A stretch of 64,000 nucleotides of DNA from RGIG9608 sp045612365. Its GTDB lineage: Bacteria; Bacteroidota; Bacteroidia; Bacteroidales; Paludibacteraceae. The stretch lies in assembly GCA_045612365.1 (NCBI GenBank), contig JAZKYY010000017.1, forward strand, positions 62,001-126,000, given 5' to 3'. Under the pieces are notes generated by a model. The model ran no database searches. It was not told the DNA's origin and was given only the letters and a program-made list of their open reading frames with translations. This document shows, one piece after another, positions 7,945-16,500 of this stretch. Made by a program: the position numbers and the translations under genes. Position 1 is the stretch's first letter. Each line of letters opens with the position of its first letter.

Positions 7945-10900
7945 TCAATCAGTTTCTGAAGATTCTTTTACAGTTGCTTTCAATGCATCAGAAATCAACT
8001 TTTTCAGTGCAAGAGTTCTTTCTTGCAATGCATTGCGTTTCTCTGGCTTATACATATCGCCATATTTGGTTTTTACCAAATCAAAGTTCATATCATCAAG
8101 ATTTGCCGCATTTCCTGAAACCCTCAATGCCAAACGAATTGGAGAAAGCGTTTCGATATGAGCGTTATAGTTTTGATTCAAATCATAGCGACCACCTACT
8201 ACTGCTGAGTATTTATCCATCGACATCACAAACGGATAAAGATCAACCTCATTACGGAAAAGTGTAGCTTCTACACTGACACTATCCACCAAGTTTCTAG
8301 TCTTTCGATTAAACATTAGTGGTTTTGCTATCTTAGCAAAAGTTTCACTATCAAGCAACACAAGATCTTTTCCTTCTATGGCAGCTGCTCCGCGAAGTGT
8401 TGACATTTTCAAATCGTAATTCGACTTCATATAAGTTTCTGCAGCAAGGTGAAACTCTGCTCTACCCTCAAATGATTTCAGCATCGGAACAATCGTATCA
8501 ATGTCTGGAATCATATCAATAAGTTGCTTAATATCAATGTTTAGCAAATGAAAATCAAGCCCTGCAAAAAGATGATTTTTTCGATCAGAACGATACATTG
8601 CCGTAAGTTGCATATTGGCAGCATCACACGTAAAGCCCATCTGCTCGAGTATGGCAACACCATTTTTTACCATCAATTTTCCACCAAGGTTTTCCGCTAA
8701 GATGTCTCCAAAAATTGCTTTTTTAATTTTTGTGTTTAGCGTTAAATCAACTCCTTTTGGCACCATAAATGGATTATCTTCTTTTGACACCTCTTCTTCT
8801 TCTGCAACTTCAGCAGTTGTTTCGCTCACGGCTTCTTCTTCAACTCCGAATCCGCTTACCAAGTCGAGTAATTGGTTAACGTTAGTTTTATCCGAAACAA
8901 AATCAAACGTTCCAATTAAATCGCCTTTTTTATTTATAAACTTACGAATATTTGTAGCATGCCCACTAAGTTTGAAATCGGAATCAGCAATAATGATTCT
9001 ACTATCACCTATGTACAAATCGCGTGGCGTAAGATTGAATTTTATTGATGGTATTTGCACTTTGTGAGGCAAACTAGCCATTTGAACAACTCCATCGTTA
9101 AAGTCAATGCCAAACGTTGGATTCCATTTCAAATAAGCATTTTCTTGTTTTTCGTTGTATGTTGTAGAAGCAACCATCTTAATGTACTTTGTTCTTACAC
9201 CGAGGAATTTTCCCATTGCAGCTGCCAACGATTCACTACTATATTCCAGTTCTAAATGAGGATTTTTCTTATTGCGAAGCGATGGTGAGAATGCAACTTT
9301 TCCACTTGGTTTTTCCACATCAGCCATTATTGTATCCATCTCTGCTGAAAGATGTTGCATATCAAAGTTACATGCCAGAGTTGGGATAACAGTGGTATCT
9401 AAAATATTAGAGATACCAAGATCTAAGTTGGCAGCAGCGATTTTTGCAGAAAGAGTTTCCGTCATCACAAAATCTATAGCCGACGACGATATTTTTGCTT
9501 CAATAAGTTCCTCTGCCAATTTATTCTCTCGTTTACTTGGTAGACTAAACGCCAACGATAAATCCGGTGACTTCAAAAACATGCTGTCTTCATACACCAC
9601 ATCAAGGTTGCTAAGAGCAATATTACCCGAAGCGCAAATCTTTTGCAGATTAAGATTTATCACATCATCAAGAGCAAAACGTGCATTCAAATCTGCCGTG
9701 GTACGACCCTGAAGCAGAACATTCATATCGCCCAACAGAGGTTTCAATTCTGGCAAGTTTACATCACCATTAAGTTGCAAATCGCAACGCAAAGCTCCCA
9801 TTAAATCATTCACTATACCCGATGCTTGCAACTTGGATGTTCCGGTCTTTGCCGATAGTTTTTTTATTGTTGCTGATGAAAGTGCACCCTCATTCAAATC
9901 AATATCTGCCGATAAATCCGCAAAAATATCTCTCAAACGATAAGGGATACCTTCGTAGCAACCCTTTCCATTTTCAAGAAGTAATTGGGCTGCAATTTTT
10001 GGGTAAGTAGAATCGTTGTAAACTCCATCTACATTGCCTTGCAAAAGCAAATTACCATCCACTTCTACACCGTCCAAGAGTGAAGCATACTCCGCAGGAA
10101 CAAGTGATAAAACTTCCGAAATCACCCATTTGTTTGTTGCAAAATCAACATTCATTGCAATGTCAGTATTTTCGCAATATTTAGCATTACCACTTAAAAT
10201 AATTTCGTGATTTTCGAGTGCTAGTTTTGCTTTCTGTAGCGATACCTTCAACGAATCGAGTGAAGCAGAAAGAGGAATTTCTAAACATATGTTTCTCTTA
10301 TCCAAAAATACTGATTCGCCCATTTTGAAAGATACGTCAGGAAGAGAAAGAATTACCTTTCCATCGACAATATCAACCGTTTTTTCGGCATCGACATCCA
10401 ATTTCAAATTAGAGATATCGGCTAAAATAGGATTTTCTCCTACTAGTTTTGCAGAAATGGTTTGAATGCTAGTTTGCAAATTTGCTTTCCCGTCAAACTG
10501 AGCTGAAAGCTGTGCATCAAGCGAGCAACTGAACTGTCCAACCGAAGCCATCACTCCATTTTGCAAATCATTGTATGTGGCGTAAAGATTTTCAATTTCT
10601 ACGGCATCAAAGGCAATTAGGTCAAACGGATTGACAAACGCTGAAGTATCCTCTACACTTTCAGAAGGAGGAAAAATATCATAGTTTGCTTTTCCACAAC
10701 TGTCAACAAAAACATTAGCGGTTACATTTTTCAAATAAAACGAGTTGAGTTGCACTTTGTTTTCAGTCAGAAATGCCCAAACATCAACAGTTGCAACAAG
10801 TTCATCAACAAATGCCAACGTATCATTTGCTCCTTGCATTGGGTTGATTAGACAAACATCGTCCAACTCCAAACCAAACTGCGGAAAGGTGCTGAAAAAC

Positions 10901-11079
10901 GTTAATTCTACTTTGCGGAGATCCGATTCGCAAGTAACAATTTCGGGCAAAACTTTTTTCACAATCGGTGTAAGTCGCTCTGGAGTAAACACAACGTAAA
11001 CGGATACCGATGCTACAATAAGCACAATTCCAAACACGGATGCAAGCGAAATGCCCACTATTTTCAATGCCTTTTTCAT
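7945..11079 (-). CDS. AsmA-family envelope protein (bridge-like lipid-transfer superfamily)
   Basis: A 1044-residue protein with a single N-terminal membrane helix (about residues 5-30) and a long repetitive beta-rich body, typical of AsmA-like inner-membrane-anchored proteins. Family-type features are the post-helix phrase LTPIVKKVLPEIVTCESDL, many LxxxxxSGNA or LxASGIV strands, and a C-terminal conserved block (GAAAIEGKDLVLLDSETF, GGRYDLNQNYNAHIETLSP). An acidic low-complexity stretch near residue 750-765 (SETTAEVAEEEEVSKED) divides the body. Known family members bridge inner and outer membrane and are linked to phospholipid transport. The gene is 7 bp downstream of a small lipoprotein gene. 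Confidence 0.85.
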   Translation of the reverse strand: MKKALKIVGISLASVFGIVLIVASVSVYVVFTPERLTPIVKKVLPEIVTCESDLRKVELTFFSTFPQFGLELDDVCLINPMQGANDTLAFVDELVATVDVWAFLTENKVQLNSFYLKNVTANVFVDSCGKANYDIFPPSESVEDTSAFVNPFDLIAFDAVEIENLYATYNDLQNGVMASVGQFSCSLDAQLSAQFDGKANLQTSIQTISAKLVGENPILADISNLKLDVDAEKTVDIVDGKVILSLPDVSFKMGESVFLDKRNICLEIPLSASLDSLKVSLQKAKLALENHEIILSGNAKYCENTDIAMNVDFATNKWVISEVLSLVPAEYASLLDGVEVDGNLLLQGNVDGVYNDSTYPKIAAQLLLENGKGCYEGIPYRLRDIFADLSADIDLNEGALSSATIKKLSAKTGTSKLQASGIVNDLMGALRCDLQLNGDVNLPELKPLLGDMNVLLQGRTTADLNARFALDDVINLNLQKICASGNIALSNLDVVYEDSMFLKSPDLSLAFSLPSKRENKLAEELIEAKISSSAIDFVMTETLSAKIAAANLDLGISNILDTTVIPTLACNFDMQHLSAEMDTIMADVEKPSGKVAFSPSLRNKKNPHLELEYSSESLAAAMGKFLGVRTKYIKMVASTTYNEKQENAYLKWNPTFGIDFNDGVVQMASLPHKVQIPSIKFNLTPRDLYIGDSRIIIADSDFKLSGHATNIRKFINKKGDLIGTFDFVSDKTNVNQLLDLVSGFGVEEEAVSETTAEVAEEEEVSKEDNPFMVPKGVDLTLNTKIKKAIFGDILAENLGGKLMVKNGVAILEQMGFTCDAANMQLTAMYRSDRKNHLFAGLDFHLLNIDIKQLIDMIPDIDTIVPMLKSFEGRAEFHLAAETYMKSNYDLKMSTLRGAAAIEGKDLVLLDSETFAKIAKPLMFNRKTRNLVDSVSVEATLFRNEVDLYPFVMSMDKYSAVVGGRYDLNQNYNAHIETLSPIRLALRVSGNAANLDDMNFDLVKTKYGDMYKPEKRNALQERTLALKKLISDALKATVKESSETD

Positions 11080-11086
11080 AAAAATC

Positions 11087-11491
11087 CTATTCCTCTACTT
11101 TTGTAAATTCATAAGTAATTCCAAAATCATCTTTATAAACCAACTCCGTTGTGGTCAGTTTAATAACGGTATAAACTTTTGGAATGCCATACTGATCAGT
11201 TGTTTCTATTTTATGAGTAAGAGTCAAATCGCTTTTGATTAAAGTCCACTTAAATTCTTGCGCTTCTTCTTCTGTAACATCATCAGCCTCGTCCCAAGAA
11301 GCACCTATTCCTCCTATGTCGTAACGATAATATTCATAGCCTTGAGCTTCTTCATCATTCAAAGGAGATGGTCTTTCCCATTTTCCAATCAAAAGATACT
11401 CATCAAACTCCGAACTTTTGTCGGAACACGAAACTACAGCTATCGCTACCAAAGCCAAGAAAGCTATTTGTAAAAATCTTTTCTTCAACAT
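11087..11491 (-). CDS. Small lipoprotein, lipocalin-like
   Basis: A 134-residue protein starting at the ATG at 11491 (MLKKRFLQIAFLAL). A TTG further upstream extends the frame but would displace the signal peptide. The signal ends in the lipobox VVSC, so the mature protein should be acylated at that Cys. The mature part contains LIGKWERP, reminiscent of the first strand of lipocalin-like Bacteroidetes lipoproteins, followed by an acidic stretch and a C-terminal TYEFTKVEE strand. No precise function is known. Position at the head of the AsmA-malQ run and its own promoter suggest an envelope role. Confidence 0.7.
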   Translation of the reverse strand: MLKKRFLQIAFLALVAIAVVSCSDKSSEFDEYLLIGKWERPSPLNDEEAQGYEYYRYDIGGIGASWDEADDVTEEEAQEFKWTLIKSDLTLTHKIETTDQYGIPKVYTVIKLTTTELVYKDDFGITYEFTKVEE

Positions 11492-11525
11492 AAACACTAA
11501 AATTTTATCAAAAAAAAACAATAAG

Positions 11526-11533
11526 CAAAGATA
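11526..11533 (-). promoter_or_regulatory. Bacteroidetes -7 box (TATCTTTG) for the lipoprotein/AsmA unit
   Basis: The minus strand reads TATCTTTG, a full match to TAnnTTTG. It would start transcription near 11522, about 30 bases before the ATG at 11491. The only sequence between this box and the PcrB stop is about 20 bases. Confidence 0.65.
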
Positions 11534-11554
11534 ATGAAAAAGTTGTCCTACAAG

Positions 11555-12298
11555 CTACTTCTCCATAGCTTGTTTGCATCGAACAAAAGAGAGTAAATCT
11601 TGTGGATTACTTTCAAAATGATTTCCCACAACCACCAAATCCGCTCCCGAAGTGTAAGCTTTCAGGAGTTGTTCCTTAGTACAAATCCCGCCCCCCACAA
11701 TAATAGGAACCCGACATAGTGACTTTACTCTACTTATGGTAGATGGGGCAATAGGCGTTTTTGCACCGCTTCCTGCTTCCAAATAAATCAGTTTGTGACC
11801 AAGTAGTTCACCAGCAAGAGCCGTATTTACAATCAGATCCACATTTTCTGCATTTATAGGCTCTGTTTTACTCATTTTAGCTACTGATGATGTTGTAGTT
11901 CCATCTACAAGAATATAACCCGTAGAAATGGCCTCTATTTTCGCCTCCTTGAGTTTTGGTGCTGCTAGTACTTGCTGACCAATCAAAAAATCAGGATTTC
12001 GTCCAGAAATAAGCGAAAGAAACAAAATAGCATCTGCCTTGGGTGTAAACTGCTGCACATTTCCAGGAAATAGCACTACTGGAACTTTAGAGTGCTCCTT
12101 AATAAACACTACTGTGTTTTCTACATTCTCGGTCAATTGGCTCCCGCCAACGAATACAAAATCGGGCAATGCACTATTAATATGCTCTACAAAAGAACTC
12201 AATTTTTTTCCATTGCACTTTTCGGGATCGATGAGTACGGCAAAAAGTTTTCTACCCTTCTCACAACTTGCTATAATATCACTATACACACTAGCCAT
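11555..12298 (-). CDS. pcrB: Geranylgeranylglyceryl/heptaprenylglyceryl phosphate synthase (PcrB-like TIM barrel)
   Basis: A 247-residue TIM-barrel prenyltransferase. Visible family motifs are LIDPEK (phosphate and metal binding near the N-terminus), VGGSQLT, PVVLFPGN, the product-binding YLEAGSGA, and the C-terminal phosphate loop VPIIVGGGI ... GADLVVVGNHFE. Homologues join a prenyl diphosphate to glycerol-1-phosphate, the first ether-lipid step in archaea, and they also occur in Bacteroidetes. It overlaps the phosphopantetheinyl transferase gene by 8 bp, so the two are translationally coupled. The physiological product in Bacteroidales is not settled. Confidence 0.92.
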   Translation of the reverse strand: MASVYSDIIASCEKGRKLFAVLIDPEKCNGKKLSSFVEHINSALPDFVFVGGSQLTENVENTVVFIKEHSKVPVVLFPGNVQQFTPKADAILFLSLISGRNPDFLIGQQVLAAPKLKEAKIEAISTGYILVDGTTTSSVAKMSKTEPINAENVDLIVNTALAGELLGHKLIYLEAGSGAKTPIAPSTISRVKSLCRVPIIVGGGICTKEQLLKAYTSGADLVVVGNHFESNPQDLLSFVRCKQAMEK

Positions 12299-12899
12299 TA
12301 GTTTCTACCCAAACCAAATAATATTCATCCGTACAAATGTAACTCAATTTGTGTATCCGCTGACATTGCACCTCCGATTTTACCAAAAATTCTCCTTCTT
12401 GTGCTAGTTCAAACTTCTGTACTTGCAACTGACGAGCAAAATCAATCGACTCAGTGTTGAGCACTTTGTAAAGTGCCTCTTTGGCACACCAAGCAAGTAA
12501 AGTCGCTTTTGTATTTCCATCAAAAATTTCCCGCTCGTGCATGCCCAAAAACCGTTCTTTCACTCTGTTTACTCTCTCCGAAGGATATTCAATATCAATT
12601 CCAACCTCGCACACTTTGCTCACAATGAGTGCCACAAAGTTCTTTGAGTGCGAAAAACTGATATGCACATCGCTATTTTCCAAAATAGGTTTGCCTGACT
12701 CAAGATGCAGAAATTCACTCTTTCCACAGAGTTCATTGAGCAAAAGCCGCTCTGCCAAAACCTCAAGCCGACGAGTTGTGTTTTTATAACACAACTGCCC
12801 TATAGGTTCACCCAACAACTGCTGAAGTGTGGCCTGAGTTTCGGTAATGTGCCACACAGCTATTTCGCTATTTGGAGTGTTTTTCCTAAAAACAATCAT
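12291..12899 (-). CDS. 4'-phosphopantetheinyl transferase superfamily protein (Sfp/AcpT type)
   Basis: A 202-residue enzyme that would transfer phosphopantetheine from CoA to a serine of a carrier protein. The magnesium-binding motif VGIDIE and the second signature WCAKEALYKV (W-x-x-KEA) are both present, with ISFSHS upstream as in Sfp-type enzymes. Length fits a compact Sfp/AcpT enzyme rather than the ~120-residue AcpS. It lies 3 bases after gldD and overlaps pcrB, so gldD-sfp-pcrB form one operon. The carrier protein is not encoded nearby. Confidence 0.88.
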   Translation of the reverse strand: MIVFRKNTPNSEIAVWHITETQATLQQLLGEPIGQLCYKNTTRRLEVLAERLLLNELCGKSEFLHLESGKPILENSDVHISFSHSKNFVALIVSKVCEVGIDIEYPSERVNRVKERFLGMHEREIFDGNTKATLLAWCAKEALYKVLNTESIDFARQLQVQKFELAQEGEFLVKSEVQCQRIHKLSYICTDEYYLVWVETNG

Positions 12900-12902
12900 T
12901 TT

Positions 12903-13472
12903 TTATAGGTTTTTCCACTCGGTAGTTTCAATAAGTTGAACTACATCGCGACGGATAAACTCCAAAACCGGAGCAATGGAATCAGGATTAGGAAGCGAAT
13001 TGAAATAGAGCGAGCCACGCAAAAACTGCGAAACGCTATCGGTAAGAAAAAACTGCACTTGCGATGCCGAATTGCCTTTCATCTCGTACAAAATACCGTA
13101 CACGTTTTTTTCCTCATTGATAAAAACTTGTTCAGTAATGGCATCGGCTCTGATAACGTGCTTATAAGCTAACGTATGCGACTCCTCTGCGTGCGACTGA
13201 AACATACTCTCCTCAAAACGCTCATAACTGCAATGTATTCGGGCATCAAACTGCGGATAAAATACATCTACCCAACCCTTCTCATTTTGGTTGGGCTGCT
13301 CCACACGAGCCGAAAGCGAATAGTGGAACTTAAACGGAAAAACGGAGTCCAACTGCTGATATTCGTTACTAGGCAAATCAATTCGGAAGTAGCCATACGG
13401 ACGGGGTGAAAGCTCGCGCTGACAAGCCACCATCACACAACACATCACTATGAAGAAAACATATTTTTTCAT
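12903..13472 (-). CDS. gldD: Gliding motility lipoprotein GldD
   Basis: A 189-residue lipoprotein. The signal peptide ends in the lipobox MVAC. The mature protein has the family's RPYGYFRIDLP start, FYPQFDARIHCSYE, a central ADAITEQVFINEEKNVYG and the C-terminal SASQVQFFLTDS / LRGSLYF / LEFIRRDVVQLIET blocks, which match GldD. GldD is needed for gliding or type IX secretion in Bacteroidetes, although its mechanism is not known. GldB lies 30 kb away. Its -7 box is at 13480-13487, so the predicted leader is only about four bases. Confidence 0.9.
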   Translation of the reverse strand: MKKYVFFIVMCCVMVACQRELSPRPYGYFRIDLPSNEYQQLDSVFPFKFHYSLSARVEQPNQNEKGWVDVFYPQFDARIHCSYERFEESMFQSHAEESHTLAYKHVIRADAITEQVFINEEKNVYGILYEMKGNSASQVQFFLTDSVSQFLRGSLYFNSLPNPDSIAPVLEFIRRDVVQLIETTEWKNL

Positions 13473-13479
13473 TGCACAA

Positions 13480-13487
13480 CAAAAGTA
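13480..13487 (-). promoter_or_regulatory. -7 box (TACTTTTG) for gldD-sfp-pcrB
   Basis: On the minus strand the sequence TACTTTTG matches TAnnTTTG. A transcript would begin at about 13476, only ~4 bases from the gldD ATG at 13472, implying an almost leaderless mRNA. Confidence 0.6.
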
Positions 13488-13502
13488 AGCAAAAAAACAG
13501 AA

Positions 13503-13529
13503 ACCGCTCTCTTCTTGAGAGAGCGGTTC
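13503..13529 (-). terminator. Rho-independent terminator after the GH85 gene
   Basis: A hairpin with arms AACCGCTCTC and GAGAGCGGTT and a short loop. On the minus strand it is followed within three bases by a run of seven T. It sits 30 bp beyond the stop of the GH85 gene and just upstream of the gldD promoter, so it insulates the two units. Confidence 0.85.
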
Positions 13530-13561
13530 CCCATTTTTTACTATTCTAAAGTGCTAGAAAA

Positions 13562-16500
13562 TTATTTCTTTTCTACTTTGAATGTTTTAACGATTTCGCC
13601 GTTTGCATTTATTACGCGTAATAGATACATTCCAGCTTCAGCATTGATACCTACTCTGAAGAGGTTGTTAGCTTCTACTTCTTGTGAAGCAGTGCTTACT
13701 AGGCGTCCTTGCATGTCGATTACTTCTACAGTGTATTTGCCAGCTTCAGCAAATTTCATGTTCACAGCATCAACAAATGGGTTTGGATAAACCGCCATGT
13801 CAGCAATTGGAGTAGCAGATTGCAAACCATCGTGGTTACCTTCGATTACTACGTATTCGATAGTTTTCGAGTCAGAACCCCAGTCGTTAGCAAGAGTTAC
13901 TTTTGCAATGTAGCTTCCTTCAGTATCGTAAGTAGCAGTTGCAGTACCACTAGTACCACCAGCAACATCATTTTGAGTTTGAGCAATTGCTCCTTGGAAT
14001 TGCCATGTTGGTTCAGTTGTTACTTTGAACTTACCAGGCAAAGCAGGGTTACCTGCTACAAGTGGAGCAGCCAATACAATATCATTTGGATAGGTACCAT
14101 TAGTTGTAGTTTCGCTAGCATTTTTGCTCCAAGCATTGTCAGTGTTATCTCCGTAGTTTACAAACGAAATACCTTGTTGCAACGCACGTGAACCGTAAGC
14201 TGAAGAAGAAGAACCTACATAATCATTGATATCAGACCAAGTACCTTTACCTTGGTTAGGGAATGTCATAGTTTCTTCATCGTATTCGTCCAAACTCCAA
14301 TAACCAACCAACTCATTAGGAATTTGATCCAAACGGTGAGAGTAACCTTGCATAGCGTCCAAAACTTCGGCAGCCGAAAGTTTTTTGTGCCAGATTTGGA
14401 TATCATCAACAGTAGCGATAAGACCTGCACGACCGTCATTAGCGTTACCACCAATGTACAAACGGTGTGATTTGAATCCGTCTTGACCTTTATCAACGAT
14501 TGCTCCAGTGCCTCCATTGGCTGTGTTAGTTGTAGAACCAGAAGCGTTACCGTTGAAGTAGAACTCACCAGCACGAGCATTTGAGCTTGCGTATCCACCA
14601 GGTTCGAATGTAAGTGCCAAGTGTACCCAAGAACCTACTTTTGCACCCTTACCAGATACTGTTGATACAGCACCAGCGTTGTAAGTAGTACCGCTTTCAG
14701 TAGATTTACGCCAAGAAACACTCATGATACCAGTTTCGTTGTTCATAGTTGACCACATCGCACCGTAGTTACCAAATGCCCAACATCCTGTACAACTTGC
14801 AGAGTTGTTACGAGTTGTAAGCGCAAAGAACTGAGTATTGTCACCTTGAGTTTCACGAATCTTCATCCAGAACGCAATAGTGATAGGTTTGTTGTAAGGA
14901 ATGAACTTACCATCGATAGCGATAGGAGAAGTTTCTTCAAGGTTCACACCTTGAGATACAGAACCGTCAGCCGAAGTACCTGCTACAGCGTCAGCAGCAC
15001 GTCCACCTGTATAGCTGTACTCTGCTGTTACGTCAGTAGAAAGAAGATCGAAGTAAACGCTGTTGCCTTCTTCGCGGTCTTCGTTAGTAGTTTCGATAGA
15101 GAACACTTTAGGTACAGCACCAACTTCAGGAATAGAGATTTGGATAAATCCAGGCAAGTTGATTTCTGTTCTATCTTGAAGTGTTACAATCAAGTCGTAA
15201 CTACCAGTAGTTCCTAACGAGTGAGTGAAAGATGTTCCACCATTGAATGTAGCAACAGTAGCATCAGTTGCAGCACTCTTCAACACCCAAGAAGCAGCAG
15301 CACCGTGAGTAGGATCTTTGAACGATACAGTAAAGTCTTCATTCACTTTTATCACTGGTTTGTCGCAAATGATGTCGTGCAACTCAGTGATTTCGTTAGC
15401 TGGGATAGATTCCCATTCAGTCCAAGCAATATCAGATTTTGTTACACCGTCAGGAGCTACAGAGCGAACACCATAACGGAACTCGTTTCCTGACACAGTT
15501 ACATCGTATGGAGCATTGATAGCATAGCCAGCCCAAGATGTAGTAGCTGTGATAAGCACAGGAAGAGAATCTTTTTGTTGTGACCAAATTTCGAAGTACC
15601 AAGTGTCAACCTCGTCGTTGTAAATTGCGTGGTTGCCTTCAGGAGATATGTTAGCAGCAGCTGAGCTAGAACTACCACCACTAGCAGCAGTTACGTGCAA
15701 TTCCATATCAACCATACAACCACCATTAGCTGCTGTATAATTTTGTCCTCCATCAGTAACTGTTGTTGCGGTACGACCACAAGAATGAGTTGCACCATAA
15801 TCAACATCATTAGTCAAGTTCCAATCAGCTGTATAACGCATAGTGTAAGTACCAAGTGCTACGTTATCAGGAATTGAGAACAAAGGAGCATTCCAGCAAG
15901 TTGCACCACCTGGGTAAGATGTGTGTCCTGCCATGTATTCGCCGCTGTCAGCAAAGTCACCGTCGTTGTTCCAGTCTACATAGATGTAACCAAGCATCCA
16001 TTCGCCATATCCAGCAGACCGAGTAGTTGTAATAGTTTCACCACGTTGTACGTTCAAAGTACTAGTTCTCTTATCATAATAGAGACTCTGTCCAGTACCA
16101 CTTTGAAGACCAGTAACAGAGAGAGAAGCTCCTTTAGAACCAGTAAATGACAAACCAGAAGTATAACGTTCACCGTGAGAAGAATTTCCACTCAAAGTAC
16201 AAGCCAAAGTAGCAGCACGTACAGCAGTTTCTTGTTCTTCTGGTTCTGGTTCGACGCTTCCGCTTCCACCACCTAGTTCACAGTCCCATACAAGTTTGAA
16301 GTCGATACCCAAGTAAGATGTACGTTTGATGCTAGAGTAAGTAGAGTTGATAGTTGGTTTCACTGGAGAGAAAACTTCGCCAGCTTTTTTCACTGACATT
16401 TCACCAATCAACATTTTGAAGTCAGCAGTTGGGTTTTGGAATCTCAAACCAAGAACAGCCAAAGTACCGCCGTTGAATGCAGTCCATGCACTTGTTGTAA

